This document shows, piece after piece, positions 1-5,973 of a stretch of DNA of 9,359 nt. Within the stretch, counting starts at the first letter, position 1, and each line of letters opens with the position of its first letter. Below the pieces are notes generated by a model. That model was not told the DNA's origin. It worked only from the letters and a program-made list of their open reading frames with translations, and made no database searches. The translations under genes were made by a program, and so were the position numbers. The DNA is from an uncultured Lachnospiraceae bacterium (lineage in GTDB: Bacteria; Bacillota; Clostridia; Lachnospirales; Lachnospiraceae), in NCBI GenBank assembly GCA_902463835.1, contig CABQGZ010000098.1, positions 1-9,359 on the forward strand, written 5' to 3'.

Positions 1-16
1 AATGAATTTTTATAAA

Positions 17-50
17 ATTTTAATGATAAAATGGATATAGCTAGTATAAT
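17..50 (+). promoter_or_regulatory. Candidate promoter of the ABC exporter operon
   Basis: A perfect TATAAT lies at 45-50 in very A+T-rich DNA, with a predicted start near 57, just before the first Shine-Dalgarno. There is no good -35 at 16-18 bp (AATGAT or neighbours), so the promoter may need an activator or the A+T-rich upstream DNA. A 6-bp inverted repeat, ATTTTA (17-22) and TAAAAT (27-32), covers the -35 region and could be an operator. This is inference from consensus matching only. Confidence 0.45.
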
Positions 51-61
51 TGCAAGGTAAT

Positions 62-98
62 TTAAGGAGGACGGCCATGAGGCTGTTTGATTCCTTAA
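62..98 (+). promoter_or_regulatory. Inverted repeat that could mask the leader Shine-Dalgarno
   Basis: TTAAGGA (62-68) and TCCTTAA (92-98) are perfect reverse complements. The left arm contains most of the AAGGAGG Shine-Dalgarno (64-70) of the small leader ORF. Inside the loop a second hairpin, CGGCC (72-76) with GGCTG (81-85, one G-T pair), would place the leader start codon in an ATGA tetraloop. As RNA this would hide the ribosome site while displaying the AUG. There is no U-tract, so it is not an intrinsic terminator. The pairing is visible; a regulatory role is inference. Confidence 0.4.
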
Positions 99-136
99 GC
101 AAGCGTATGCAAAAAAAGGAGGAAGAACATGAGTAA
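77..136 (+). CDS. Possible 19-codon leader peptide ORF upstream of the exporter
   Basis: An ATG at 77 follows a consensus AAGGAGG (64-70) by 6 nt and opens a 19-codon frame reading MRLFDSLSKRMQKKEEEHE. Its TAA stop (134-136) lies 5 bases inside adaptor 1, giving an ATGAGTAA overlap at 129-136. The peptide is charged and lacks a membrane segment. It could be a translated leader that couples to adaptor 1, or the relic 3' end of a former upstream gene: the ATPase/adaptor 2 junction at 1995-2002 has the same ATGAGTAA arrangement. It could also be chance. The strong ribosome site is the best support; no homology is known to me. Confidence 0.35.
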   Translation: MRLFDSLSKRMQKKEEEHE

Positions 137-1313
137 GAAAAAAATTGGTATGATTGCTGTGGCTGCGGTTGCTGTGATTGCAGTGGTGGCAATGGGGCTG
201 TGGTTTCTGCTGAGTGGAAGAATCGGCGGAGGTGGCAGCGGGGATAAGGTGTACGTAGAATCCGTGGCATCCCTGACCAACATGAACTATGGCGTGCAGA
301 ACCGCTATTCCGGTGTGGTGGAGCCTCAGAAGTCCTGGGAGATTAAGAAGAACCAGGAGAAGCAGGTGAAGGAAGTGTTTGTGAAGGAGGGGGACGCGGT
401 AGAGGTTGGAACGCCTTTATTTGAGTACGACACTAACGCCATCAAGGATGAGATTGCCCAGGCGAAGCTGGAGCTGGAGGGAATCGACAACCAGATTCTG
501 GATTACAACAACCAGATTGAGGATCTGAAGAGAGAGCGGGCTGCGGTATCCGAGGATGAAAAGTTCCAGTATACCACACAGATCCAGACCATTCAGACCT
601 CCATCAAGCAGGCGGAATACAACAAGGAGAGTAAGAAGGTGGAGATTCAGAGAAAGGAAGAGTCTCTGAACAACGCAATAGTAAAAAGCGAGATTGCCGG
701 CGTCATCAAGCAGATCAGCGAGAACGGCTATGATCCCTTCACCGGGCAGGAGCTTCCTTTTATGACGGTGCTTGCAGTGGGTGATTTTCGTGTGAAAGGG
801 AAGATCAACGAACAGAACATATATGCCATTCAGGCGGGAGCGCCCGTGGTGATCCGCTCCCGCATCGACGAGAATCAGACCTGGCGGGGAACGCTCACGG
901 AAGTGGATACCAAGAGCAAGGCTGACGATAACAATAATGGATATTACGATTCCAGTATGGGAGAGACTGCTACCAAGTATCCCTTCTACGTGCAGCTCGA
1001 AAGCACAGAAGGGTTGATCCTTGGGCAGCATGTTTATATTGAAATGGATGAGGGACAGATTACTGCCAAGGAAGGAATCTGGCTGTATGAAAGCTATGTG
1101 GTCACAGATGAGGACGGCGCCAGCTTTGTGTGGGCAGACAACGGGAGAAAACGTCTGGAGAAGCGAAAAGTAGAGCTGGGTGAATATGATGAGAATATGG
1201 GCATGTATCAGATTCTTTCCGGGCTGACGGAGGAGGATTATATCGCGTTCCCCATGGCTTCTTTCTATGAGGGAGTTGCTACCGTTACTGATGAGGCGGA
1301 GGTGGCCGAATGA
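129..1313 (+). CDS. Membrane-fusion adaptor 1 of ABC exporter (MacA/YknX/HlyD-like)
   Basis: Membrane-anchored extracytoplasmic adaptor of an ABC exporter, 394 aa. The N terminus has a short Lys-rich cytoplasmic tail and one membrane segment (about residues 6-28), then a Gly-rich linker. A first lipoyl-like half-motif (about 78-101, including VKEGDAVEVGTPLF) leads into a long Gln/Glu/Lys-rich helical hairpin (about 103-180). The second half-motif (IVKSEIAGVIKQI, about 184-196) follows, then beta-barrel and membrane-proximal regions (about 215-385). Adaptors of this family form rings on the MacB-type permease and help capture or release substrate. With no outer membrane expected here, it would act at the membrane/cell-wall face. 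AGGAGG at 117-122 is 6 nt from the ATG. The gene overlaps the ATPase start by 4 nt (ATGA). Family assignment is firm; the substrate is unknown. Confidence 0.92.
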   Translation: MSKKKIGMIAVAAVAVIAVVAMGLWFLLSGRIGGGGSGDKVYVESVASLTNMNYGVQNRYSGVVEPQKSWEIKKNQEKQVKEVFVKEGDAVEVGTPLFEYDTNAIKDEIAQAKLELEGIDNQILDYNNQIEDLKRERAAVSEDEKFQYTTQIQTIQTSIKQAEYNKESKKVEIQRKEESLNNAIVKSEIAGVIKQISENGYDPFTGQELPFMTVLAVGDFRVKGKINEQNIYAIQAGAPVVIRSRIDENQTWRGTLTEVDTKSKADDNNNGYYDSSMGETATKYPFYVQLESTEGLILGQHVYIEMDEGQITAKEGIWLYESYVVTDEDGASFVWADNGRKRLEKRKVELGEYDENMGMYQILSGLTEEDYIAFPMASFYEGVATVTDEAEVAE

Positions 1314-2002
1314 TTCTGGATCTGAAGAACATATACAAGGATTACCAGCAGGAGAAACTGGTGGTTCCGGTGCTGAAGGATGTCTCTCTGGAGGTTGATG
1401 AGGGGGAATACGTAGCAATCATGGGACCCTCCGGTTCCGGCAAGACAACGCTGATGAATATCATCGGCTGTCTGGACCGTCCAACAGCGGGAACTTACCG
1501 GTTAGCTGGCGAAGACATTTTAAAATGCAAGGATCGGGAAATGTCAGATGTGAGGCTTAAAAGTATCGGTTTTGTGTTCCAGAGCTTCCATCTGCTGCCC
1601 AGGCAGAGTGCCCTTGACAACGTAGCGCTGCCCTTAAGCTATGCAGGTGTGAAGAAGAAGGAGCGTAAGAATCGGGCCATGGCAGCCCTGGAGCGTGTGG
1701 GATTGGGAGATCGTGTGAACTTCAAGCCTACGCAGCTGTCCGGCGGACAGAAGCAGCGTGTGGCGATTGCAAGAGCCATGGTGAACAATCCCAAGATACT
1801 TCTGGCAGATGAGCCCACGGGAGCTTTGGACTCCAAGTCCGGCAAGCAGATCATGGAGCTCTTTGAGAAGCTGAATGAGGAGGGAGTCACCATCGTCATG
1901 ATTACCCATGATAAAGCCATTGCCGCCTATGCGAAACGAGTCGTGCATATCATTGATGGAGAGATTGCCGAGGAAGGCGGCAGGGAGGTGCAGGATGAGT
2001 AA
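1310..2002 (+). CDS. ABC exporter ATPase (MacB/LolD/YknY-type)
   Basis: Cytoplasmic ATPase of 230 aa that powers the exporter. All the nucleotide-binding motifs are present: Walker A GPSGSGKTT (residues 39-47), Q-loop Gln91 in FVFQSFHLLP, signature LSGGQ (143-147), Walker B ILLADE (163-168) followed by the D-loop, and switch His200 in MITHD. The sequence style and length match the stand-alone MacB/LolD/YknY group that pairs with MacB-like permeases, in contrast to Gram-negative MacB where ATPase and permease are fused. The ATG at 1310 overlaps the adaptor 1 stop (ATGA) and follows GGAGG (1298-1302) by 7 nt, implying translational coupling. The 3' end overlaps adaptor 2 by 8 nt. The function as ATPase is clear; the transported substrate is not. 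Confidence 0.96.
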   Translation: MILDLKNIYKDYQQEKLVVPVLKDVSLEVDEGEYVAIMGPSGSGKTTLMNIIGCLDRPTAGTYRLAGEDILKCKDREMSDVRLKSIGFVFQSFHLLPRQSALDNVALPLSYAGVKKKERKNRAMAALERVGLGDRVNFKPTQLSGGQKQRVAIARAMVNNPKILLADEPTGALDSKSGKQIMELFEKLNEEGVTIVMITHDKAIAAYAKRVVHIIDGEIAEEGGREVQDE

Positions 2003-3638
2003 GAAGAAAAAAATGATCGTCACCATCGTGACAATTACGGTCATAGTGGCCATCATAGGCGGAAGCATTTTTGGATATCTGCTGCATCAGAGGAACAGCC
2101 TGGTGGCGGAGGTACAGCCGGTAGAATTTTTGAATTGGGGATACGGCGGCGATGAGATGACCAGCTACGGAATGGTCACGAATGATTATAATCAGGACGT
2201 ATACTTGCTGGACGGCCAGACTGTGTCTCAGGTGTATGTCACCGAAGGTCAGACCGTGAAGGCGGGAGATTCGTTGATTGCCTATGACATGACGCTGAGC
2301 GATTTGCAGCTGGAGATGCAGGAGCTGCAGGTGGAGAATATTATGAACAGGATCACCTTGGCCAAACGGGAGCTGAATAAGCTGAAAAAGGAGACGCCGG
2401 TCCGGGAGCCTGATTCTGTGCCGAAGCCGGAACCGGAGCCGAATCCGGTAGCACCCCAGAAGCCCCAGGTGGATGAGAAAACGAAGGCCTACCATTACAT
2501 TGCAGGGGATACGGATACCAGACAGGCGAATACATCCAGGACTGCGGACGGGACCGCGGGGAATCCCTATGTGATCCGGTGTATGCCAGGCTGTTACGTG
2601 GAAGGAGCCTATTTCAATGAACTTGCAGCAGAAGAACCCCCAGTATATGTAAGGCTTGTGGTAATCGACCCGGCCACCGGGAAGGATACGGACGAAGCCT
2701 GGATGTTGAACAGTCAGTTGTTGAAGGAACTTGGAATCACCTATGATGAATCATCAAAATGGGAGGTGGAAACAAGAATGATTCTATCGGAGGAAGACGA
2801 TACAGACGGGGAACCGCAGATACCGGAAGAACCTACGGAACCTGTCATACCGGATGAGCCAGGAGGCTACACGGCAAAAGAACTGGCCGCGGCTATCCGT
2901 CAGGCGGAACAGAATATTAAGAATCTTGATTTAGAGCGGCGTCAGGCACAGCTTCAGCTGGAGCAGATGAAGAAGGTATCGGCGGACGGTGTGGTGAAGG
3001 CTTCTGTGGACGGCGTTGTGAAGAATGTTGGTGATCCTAAGAATCCAGCCCAGGATGGAGCCCCCTTCCTTACGGTAGCCGGGTCGCAGGGACTGTATGT
3101 GACTGGATCCTTAAGCGAACTGATGCTGGAGAAGGTGAAGGTAGGTGATACCGTATACGCCAATTCCTGGGAGAGTGGTCTGCCCTTTGAAGCCACGATC
3201 CAGGAGATCTCCCCCTATCCATCGGATGGAAGCAACAGCTGGGGAGAGGGCAATCCCAATGTGTCCTACTATCCCTACACGGCCTTTATTGCGGATACGG
3301 AGGGCCTGAAGAACGGAGAAAGTGTGGATCTGACCATGACGGCCAGAAATGACGGCAGTAATAACGCCATCTATCTACAGAAGGCGTATGTCCGCCAGGA
3401 GAATGGCAGAAGCTATGTATTCATGGCAGATGAAAATAACCGTCTGAAGAAGCAGTATGTGGAGACAGGCAAGACACTTTACGGGGAGGCTGTGGAGATC
3501 AAATCCGGTCTTCTTCCCACAGACCGGATTGCGTTTCCTTACGGAAAGACCGCAAAGGAAGGCGTGAAGGTAAAAGACACTTCGGAGGATGGAACGATGT
3601 ATTATGATTCCAAAGTCACATCCAGTGTACGGTATTAG
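1995..3638 (+). CDS. Membrane-fusion adaptor 2 with large hairpin insertion
   Basis: Second adaptor, 547 aa. One membrane segment lies at about 8-30. The first lipoyl-like half (about 75-98, YVTEGQTVKAGDSLI) leads into a helix (about 101-133). A non-helical module follows at about 134-291, and then the return helix (about 292-327, Gln/Glu/Arg-rich) and second half (about 328-365), with barrel and membrane-proximal regions to the end. The module is bounded by proline-rich linkers (about 135-157 and 273-289) and holds C196 and C200 (CMPGC), the only cysteines I see in the protein. The start is placed at 1995 because GGGAGG (1983-1988) lies 6 nt upstream and the protein then opens MSKKKK plus a membrane anchor, like adaptor 1. 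The open frame extends back to an ATG at 1908, but that adds 29 residues that only overlap the ATPase. Partnership with adaptor 1 is inferred from the operon. Confidence 0.9.
   Translation: MSKKKKMIVTIVTITVIVAIIGGSIFGYLLHQRNSLVAEVQPVEFLNWGYGGDEMTSYGMVTNDYNQDVYLLDGQTVSQVYVTEGQTVKAGDSLIAYDMTLSDLQLEMQELQVENIMNRITLAKRELNKLKKETPVREPDSVPKPEPEPNPVAPQKPQVDEKTKAYHYIAGDTDTRQANTSRTADGTAGNPYVIRCMPGCYVEGAYFNELAAEEPPVYVRLVVIDPATGKDTDEAWMLNSQLLKELGITYDESSKWEVETRMILSEEDDTDGEPQIPEEPTEPVIPDEPGGYTAKELAAAIRQAEQNIKNLDLERRQAQLQLEQMKKVSADGVVKASVDGVVKNVGDPKNPAQDGAPFLTVAGSQGLYVTGSLSELMLEKVKVGDTVYANSWESGLPFEATIQEISPYPSDGSNSWGEGNPNVSYYPYTAFIADTEGLKNGESVDLTMTARNDGSNNAIYLQKAYVRQENGRSYVFMADENNRLKKQYVETGKTLYGEAVEIKSGLLPTDRIAFPYGKTAKEGVKVKDTSEDGTMYYDSKVTSSVRY
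2976..3023 (+). repeat. Tandem 24-bp in-frame repeat in adaptor 2
   Basis: Two adjacent 8-codon units encode VSADGVVK and ASVDGVVK, so the DGVVK core of the second lipoyl-like half-motif appears twice. The DNA copies have diverged mainly at third positions. It looks like a local duplication that lengthens the connection from the return helix into the lipoyl-like domain. Only one copy is needed to match the usual adaptor motif. Confidence 0.55.
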
Positions 3639-3653
3639 GGAGGGAACAAAACT

Positions 3654-4907
3654 ATGTTAGAAAATATCAGATTATCCTTTCAGGGAATATGGTCTCATAA
3701 GATGCGTTCGTTCCTCACCATGCTTGGCATTATCATCGGTATTGCGGCGATCATCGCCATTGTCTCCACCATAACAGGAACGAACGAGCAGATTAAGCAG
3801 AATCTGATCGGAGCAGGAGACAATACCGTCACGGTGCAGCTGCATCAGGGAGACGGCGCCTATGAGATGGAGTATAACGGAATTCCGGAGGGTGTGCCTG
3901 TGATCACGGACGAGATGCTCTCGGAGATCAAATCCATCGACGAGGTAAAGGATGCAGCCCTGTACCTGACCCGGGAGACCTACAATGTGGTCTATCATCA
4001 GAATACCGGGATGTCCGGCGGTAAGCTGAACGGCGTAGAGCCCTCTTATTTTGATGTGTGCAGCTATGTCGTGAAAAAAGGGCGTGTATTTGACGGGCAG
4101 GACATGGCAAAATACCGGAAGGTTGCCGTGCTGGATGAGGATTCCGCCAACACGCTCTTCGAGGGGGAGGATCCCATCGGAAAGACCATCGAGATCAAAC
4201 AGGAGCCCTTTGTAGTCATCGGAGTGGTGGAGAAATCCTCCAAATTTGAGCCGGTGATCAATTCTATGGATGATTACTACATGTATGCACAGCGCAGCAG
4301 CGGACAGGTGTATGTGCCAGCAAGTGTGTGGCCGGCGCTGTATAACTACGATGAGCCTCAGAAGCTGGTGCTGACCGTGAACCGGACGGAGGATATGACT
4401 GCAGCAGGCAAGAAAAGCGCAGATATACTGAACGGGTATCTTGCGGTGTCAGACGATACCATGTCCTACAAGGCCATTGATCTTCTTCAGCAGGCCAAGG
4501 AGATTCAGGACTTAAGCCAGTCCACCAACACCATGCTGATCTGGATCGCGGGAATCTCCCTGCTGGTGGGGGGCATCGGCGTCATGAACATCATGCTGGT
4601 GTCCGTGACAGAGCGCACCCAGGAGATCGGCCTGAAGAAGGCCATCGGCGCAAGAAAGACAAAGATTTTGGGCCAGTTCCTGACAGAGGCGGCAGTGCTC
4701 ACAAGCCTAGGGGGGCTGATCGGCGTTATCGTAGGGATCGTACTGGCGGAGGTGATCTCCAGACTCACGGGAACGCAGGCAGCCATCAATGCGCCGGCCG
4801 CAGTGGCGGCGGTTGTGTTCTCCATGGCAATCGGCATCGTATTCGGATTACTGCCCTCCTATAAAGCGGCGAATTTGAATCCCATTGAGGCGCTGCGGCA
4901 TGAATAG
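3654..4907 (+). CDS. ABC exporter permease, MacB/FtsX family
   Basis: Membrane permease of 417 aa and the transport core for the ATPase encoded at 1310. It has the four-helix MacB layout. TM1 is near the N terminus (about 18-41, preceded by the HKMRSFLTMLG motif). A large extracytoplasmic MacB-type domain (about 45-285) follows, then TM2 (about 293-318), TM3 (about 345-368) and TM4 (about 381-401). The cytoplasmic coupling segment ERTQEIGLKKAIGA after TM2 and the C-terminal LNPIEALRHE are hallmarks of the family. MacB-type proteins act by mechanotransmission, moving substrate from the outer membrane leaflet or extracytoplasmic space. GGGAGGG (3638-3644) precedes the ATG, 15 bp after the adaptor 2 stop. 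It is the last gene of the operon. The 55 bp between it and the convergent araC (4908-4962) hold no convincing terminator. Confidence 0.95.
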   Translation: MLENIRLSFQGIWSHKMRSFLTMLGIIIGIAAIIAIVSTITGTNEQIKQNLIGAGDNTVTVQLHQGDGAYEMEYNGIPEGVPVITDEMLSEIKSIDEVKDAALYLTRETYNVVYHQNTGMSGGKLNGVEPSYFDVCSYVVKKGRVFDGQDMAKYRKVAVLDEDSANTLFEGEDPIGKTIEIKQEPFVVIGVVEKSSKFEPVINSMDDYYMYAQRSSGQVYVPASVWPALYNYDEPQKLVLTVNRTEDMTAAGKKSADILNGYLAVSDDTMSYKAIDLLQQAKEIQDLSQSTNTMLIWIAGISLLVGGIGVMNIMLVSVTERTQEIGLKKAIGARKTKILGQFLTEAAVLTSLGGLIGVIVGIVLAEVISRLTGTQAAINAPAAVAAVVFSMAIGIVFGLLPSYKAANLNPIEALRHE

Positions 4908-4962
4908 AAATCACTAGGTAACGGGAATGCAGGTATAAAAACGGCATAATAAGCTGTGGCTG

Positions 4963-5814
4963 TCACGTTCTTCTCATCTTACGGTATTCCGAGGGGGAGA
5001 CGCCTTTTTGCTTCTTAAATATGCGGCTGAAATACAGTGGATTCTCATAGCCCACGATGGATGCGATCTCCGTCAGATTGTAGCTTGTATTTTCCAAAAG
5101 ATTCTGAGCATTGGCGATGCGGACCGACTGGATATACTGCAGGGGCGTCGTGCCGGTAATCTTTTTGAAACTGCGGATGAACCAACAGGTGCTCATGTGC
5201 CGGGAGGCAGCGTAATCGTCAACATTGATCGTTTCATGGAAGTGTCTGAAAAAGTAATCCTGCGCCTGCGTGATCTCCTCCAGGAGGCCGGTGTTTGGGG
5301 TGTGATCCGACTTAGAATGCCGCTGGATCAGCAAGAACAGCTGTGTGAGGTATGTGCTCAGCATTTCTTCAAAGCCATGCTGACACAGCTGAAGCTCCCG
5401 GATGCTCTGAGCGAATAGCTCCTGATAGGCCGGGGAGGTTCCCGTATGGAATATATGTCCGGAAGCAGGGATCTCATGGTGGGCCAAAATATCAGATACA
5501 TCTCTGCCCGTAAAATGAATCCAGTACACCTCTGGTTTATCCTCGCTGTAATAGATATAGTGTTGTTCCTCGCCGGGGCGGTATAGAACCATATGCCCCG
5601 GCGAGACAATTTTCTCTTTTCCTTCAAAGAAAAAATGTGCCTTTCCGGAAACGATGTACAGCAGCTGATAGTCCAGACGTCCTCTGGGACGATAGGTGAG
5701 CAGCTGGGGGCGGGTGTAGAGACGATAAGTGCCGCAGCTGCTTACGACCAGCGGCCTGGAATCATCCAGAAGGTCCGTATCTGTGTTATTTAAGTAACCG
5801 GAGTTCATATACAT
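4963..5814 (-). CDS. AraC-family transcriptional regulator
   Basis: DNA-binding regulator of 283 aa. The N-terminal half (about 25-100) is an AraC-type cupin effector domain with the characteristic stretch LLYIVSGKAHFFFEGK followed by SPGHMVLYRPGEEQHYIYY. The C-terminal 95 residues are the double helix-turn-helix: HTH1 about 196-216 and HTH2 about 245-266, with the family signature LTEIASIVGYENPLYFSRIFKKQKG. It is divergent from lacZ, so a galactoside-responsive activator of lacZ is the natural inference, although the effector cannot be read from sequence. The first ATG (5814) is preferred over the one two codons on because AAAGGAG (complement of 5823-5829) lies 8 nt upstream of it. It converges with the exporter operon. 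Confidence 0.93.
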   Translation of the reverse strand: MYMNSGYLNNTDTDLLDDSRPLVVSSCGTYRLYTRPQLLTYRPRGRLDYQLLYIVSGKAHFFFEGKEKIVSPGHMVLYRPGEEQHYIYYSEDKPEVYWIHFTGRDVSDILAHHEIPASGHIFHTGTSPAYQELFAQSIRELQLCQHGFEEMLSTYLTQLFLLIQRHSKSDHTPNTGLLEEITQAQDYFFRHFHETINVDDYAASRHMSTCWFIRSFKKITGTTPLQYIQSVRIANAQNLLENTSYNLTEIASIVGYENPLYFSRIFKKQKGVSPSEYRKMRRT

Positions 5815-5834
5815 GTGGGAGGCTCCTTTCTGCT

Positions 5835-5886
5835 TGATACAAAAGTGCGTAGTTTGAATGCGCGCGTTTTTTTTTGTATTGTATCA
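5835..5886. promoter_or_regulatory. 8-bp inverted repeat, candidate operator pair
   Basis: TGATACAA (5835-5842) and TTGTATCA (5879-5886) are perfect reverse complements with centres 44 bp apart, about four helical turns. The right copy covers the lacZ -35 and araC -10 candidates; the left copy lies in the araC leader. Such placement would suit a dimeric regulator, such as the adjacent AraC protein, binding or looping between two half-sites. The symmetry is visible; binding is inference. Confidence 0.4.
5845..5875 (+). terminator. Probable intrinsic terminator, + strand, upstream of lacZ
   Basis: GTGCGTA (5845-5851) pairs with TGCGCGC (5859-5865) through a 7-nt loop, followed by nine T (5867-5875). 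Two of the seven pairs are G-U in the + strand RNA and become A-C mismatches in the opposite RNA, so the hairpin is stronger for + strand transcription. It lies between the exporter/araC region and the lacZ promoter, so it would stop rightward read-through before lacZ. In the other direction it sits in the araC 5' leader with only four T after it. Confidence 0.6.
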
Positions 5887-5906
5887 TTTTGTGCATGTTT
5901 TGTCTA
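5878..5906 (-). promoter_or_regulatory. Candidate araC-type regulator promoter
   Basis: On the minus strand TAGACA (complement of 5901-5906; 5/6 match to TTGACA) and TACAAT (complement of 5878-5883; 5/6 match to TATAAT) are separated by 17 bp. Transcription would start near 5871, giving a leader of about 57 nt before the regulator start codon. This is the best match to a housekeeping promoter in the intergenic region. Confidence 0.6.
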
Positions 5907-5908
5907 AT
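5879..5908 (+). promoter_or_regulatory. Candidate lacZ promoter
   Basis: TTGTAT (5879-5884) and TCTAAT (5903-5908; 5/6 match to TATAAT) are separated by 18 bp, predicting a start near 5915. The -35 is poor, as expected for a promoter that needs an AraC-type activator. It occupies the same 30 bp as the divergent araC promoter. TATAGA at 5915-5920 is an alternative -10 without a good -35. Confidence 0.45.
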
Positions 5909-5918
5909 GTTATTTATA

Positions 5919-5938
5919 GACTTTTGGATGAAAAAGTC
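5919..5938 (+). promoter_or_regulatory. Hairpin at the predicted 5' end of the lacZ mRNA
   Basis: GACTTTT (5919-5925) and AAAAGTC (5932-5938) form a perfect 7-bp stem with a 6-nt loop. If lacZ transcription starts near 5915, the stem sits almost at the 5' end of the message, where hairpins can protect RNA from decay. The same symmetry could instead be a DNA operator. It ends just before the upstream ATG at 5941. Confidence 0.4.
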
Positions 5939-5973
5939 ATATGATGAAGAAAAAAGCAAAGGGGGATCCAGCT

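Noticed and set aside
417..1418. 333-codon open frame on the minus strand
   Set aside because: It lies entirely opposite adaptor 1 and the start of the ATPase. Its Leu/His/Ile-rich composition is that of a shadow frame, with no recognisable motif or plausible context.
1908..1994. Upstream ATG giving adaptor 2 a 29-residue N-terminal extension
   Set aside because: The extension would overlap the ATPase gene deeply and put a charged stretch before the membrane anchor. ATG 1995 has a well-spaced GGGAGG and mirrors the adaptor 1 start.
4908..4962. Possible bidirectional terminator between the permease and araC
   Set aside because: I looked on both strands; only a 3-bp AGC/GCT pairing and a five-base T run without an adjoining stem are present, which is not enough to call a terminator.
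5008..5418. 136-codon plus-strand open frame inside araC
   Set aside because: It is antisense to the conserved AraC helix-turn-helix region and lacks a ribosome-binding site of its own; the araC reading is unambiguous.
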